A stretch of DNA of 6,560 bases from positions 1-6,560 of the forward strand of contig JAUIBM010000170.1 of the NCBI GenBank assembly GCA_030428345.1. The letters run 5' to 3'. The stretch is from Alphaproteobacteria bacterium. Lineage in GTDB: Bacteria > Pseudomonadota > Alphaproteobacteria > Rhizobiales > Rhizobiaceae. The notes beneath the pieces were generated by a model. It saw only the letters and a program-made list of their open reading frames with translations, was not told the DNA's origin and did not search any database. The position numbers were made by a program, and so were the translations under genes. Shown piece by piece: positions 6,277-6,560 of the stretch (its first letter is position 1; each line of letters opens with the position of its first letter).

Positions 6277-6560
6277 CTATCTGCCGGCAAAAAGCGGCGC
6301 GCGTTTTTCCGCGAAGGCAAGTTCGCCCTCGCGCTTGTCGGCGCTGGCGGCAATGCCACCGATTTCCATCTGGGCCTCGAGCATCAGCTCCGAAGGTCCC
6401 TTGGGCAGGGTCTTGCGCACGAAGCGCTTGATCGTGCGCAGCACCAGCGGCGCCATTGAGGCGAGTTCCTCGGCCATCTCGACTGCCGTGGCGATTTGCT
6501 GGCCCTCCTCCACAACGGCATTGACGAGGCCGACCTCCAGGGCCCGGCGGGCGTCCATCG
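6277..6560 (-). CDS. Enoyl-CoA hydratase/isomerase family protein (partial, C-terminal part)
   Basis: The stop codon is at 6277-6279 and the frame is open to the right edge, so only about the last 94 residues of a protein usually near 260 are visible. The ATG at 6558 is an internal methionine, because the segment just after it, ARRALEVGLVNAVV, is the mid-protein crotonase motif found around residues 165-185. Next come the trimerisation helices (AEELASMAPLVLRTIKRFV, starting about 28 residues in) and an ending typical of the family, DKREGELAFAEKRAPLF. The acyl-CoA oxyanion-hole segments lie outside the window, so hydratase, isomerase and dehalogenase activities cannot be told apart. It faces the catabolic operon across a hairpin and is probably a separate transcript of CoA-thioester metabolism. 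Confidence 0.85.
   Translation of the reverse strand, partial: MDARRALEVGLVNAVVEEGQQIATAVEMAEELASMAPLVLRTIKRFVRKTLPKGPSELMLEAQMEIGGIAASADKREGELAFAEKRAPLFAGR

Noticed and set aside
6556..6558. ATG as a possible start for the crotonase
   Set aside because: The residues that follow are the mid-protein crotonase motif, so the true start lies outside the window.

Overview
The window is GC-rich DNA (roughly two thirds G+C by eye) from a bacterium. Codon use, the style of the protein families and the lack of AT-rich spacers suggest an alphaproteobacterium, perhaps of the Rhizobiales. That placement is inference, since no rRNA or other marker gene is present. I see no mobile element, tRNA, rRNA or CRISPR array. 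It looks like an accessory catabolic locus, with six genes packed closely.

Layout. Positions 1-1828, minus strand: a molybdopterin-dependent S/N-oxide reductase of the BisC/DMSO reductase type, cut off at its C-terminal end by the window edge. Positions 1829-2023: a 195-bp divergent intergenic region with two inverted repeats, the likely control region. Positions 2024-6232, plus strand: four genes that read as one operon. They are an HpcH/HpaI-family aldolase (GTG start), a two-domain cupin protein (GTG start), a DUF6282-like metal-dependent hydrolase and a GlcD/D-2-hydroxyglutarate dehydrogenase-like FAD enzyme. Gaps are 26, 81 and 31 bp. Positions 6239-6264: a perfect 12-bp-arm hairpin in the convergent gap. 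Positions 6277-6560, minus strand: the C-terminal third of an enoyl-CoA hydratase/isomerase, cut by the right edge.

How the genes may work together. An aldolase that makes or splits 4-hydroxy-2-oxoacids, a metal cupin, a TIM-barrel-type hydrolase and a flavin D-2-hydroxyacid dehydrogenase make a coherent set for breaking a small organic acid, lactone or ring-derived compound down to central metabolites such as pyruvate. The sequence does not reveal the substrate. No transporter or regulator lies inside the window. The divergent molybdoenzyme could belong to the same system, by reducing an S- or N-oxide form of the substrate, or could only share the control region. The crotonase lies beyond the convergent hairpin and is probably a separate unit.
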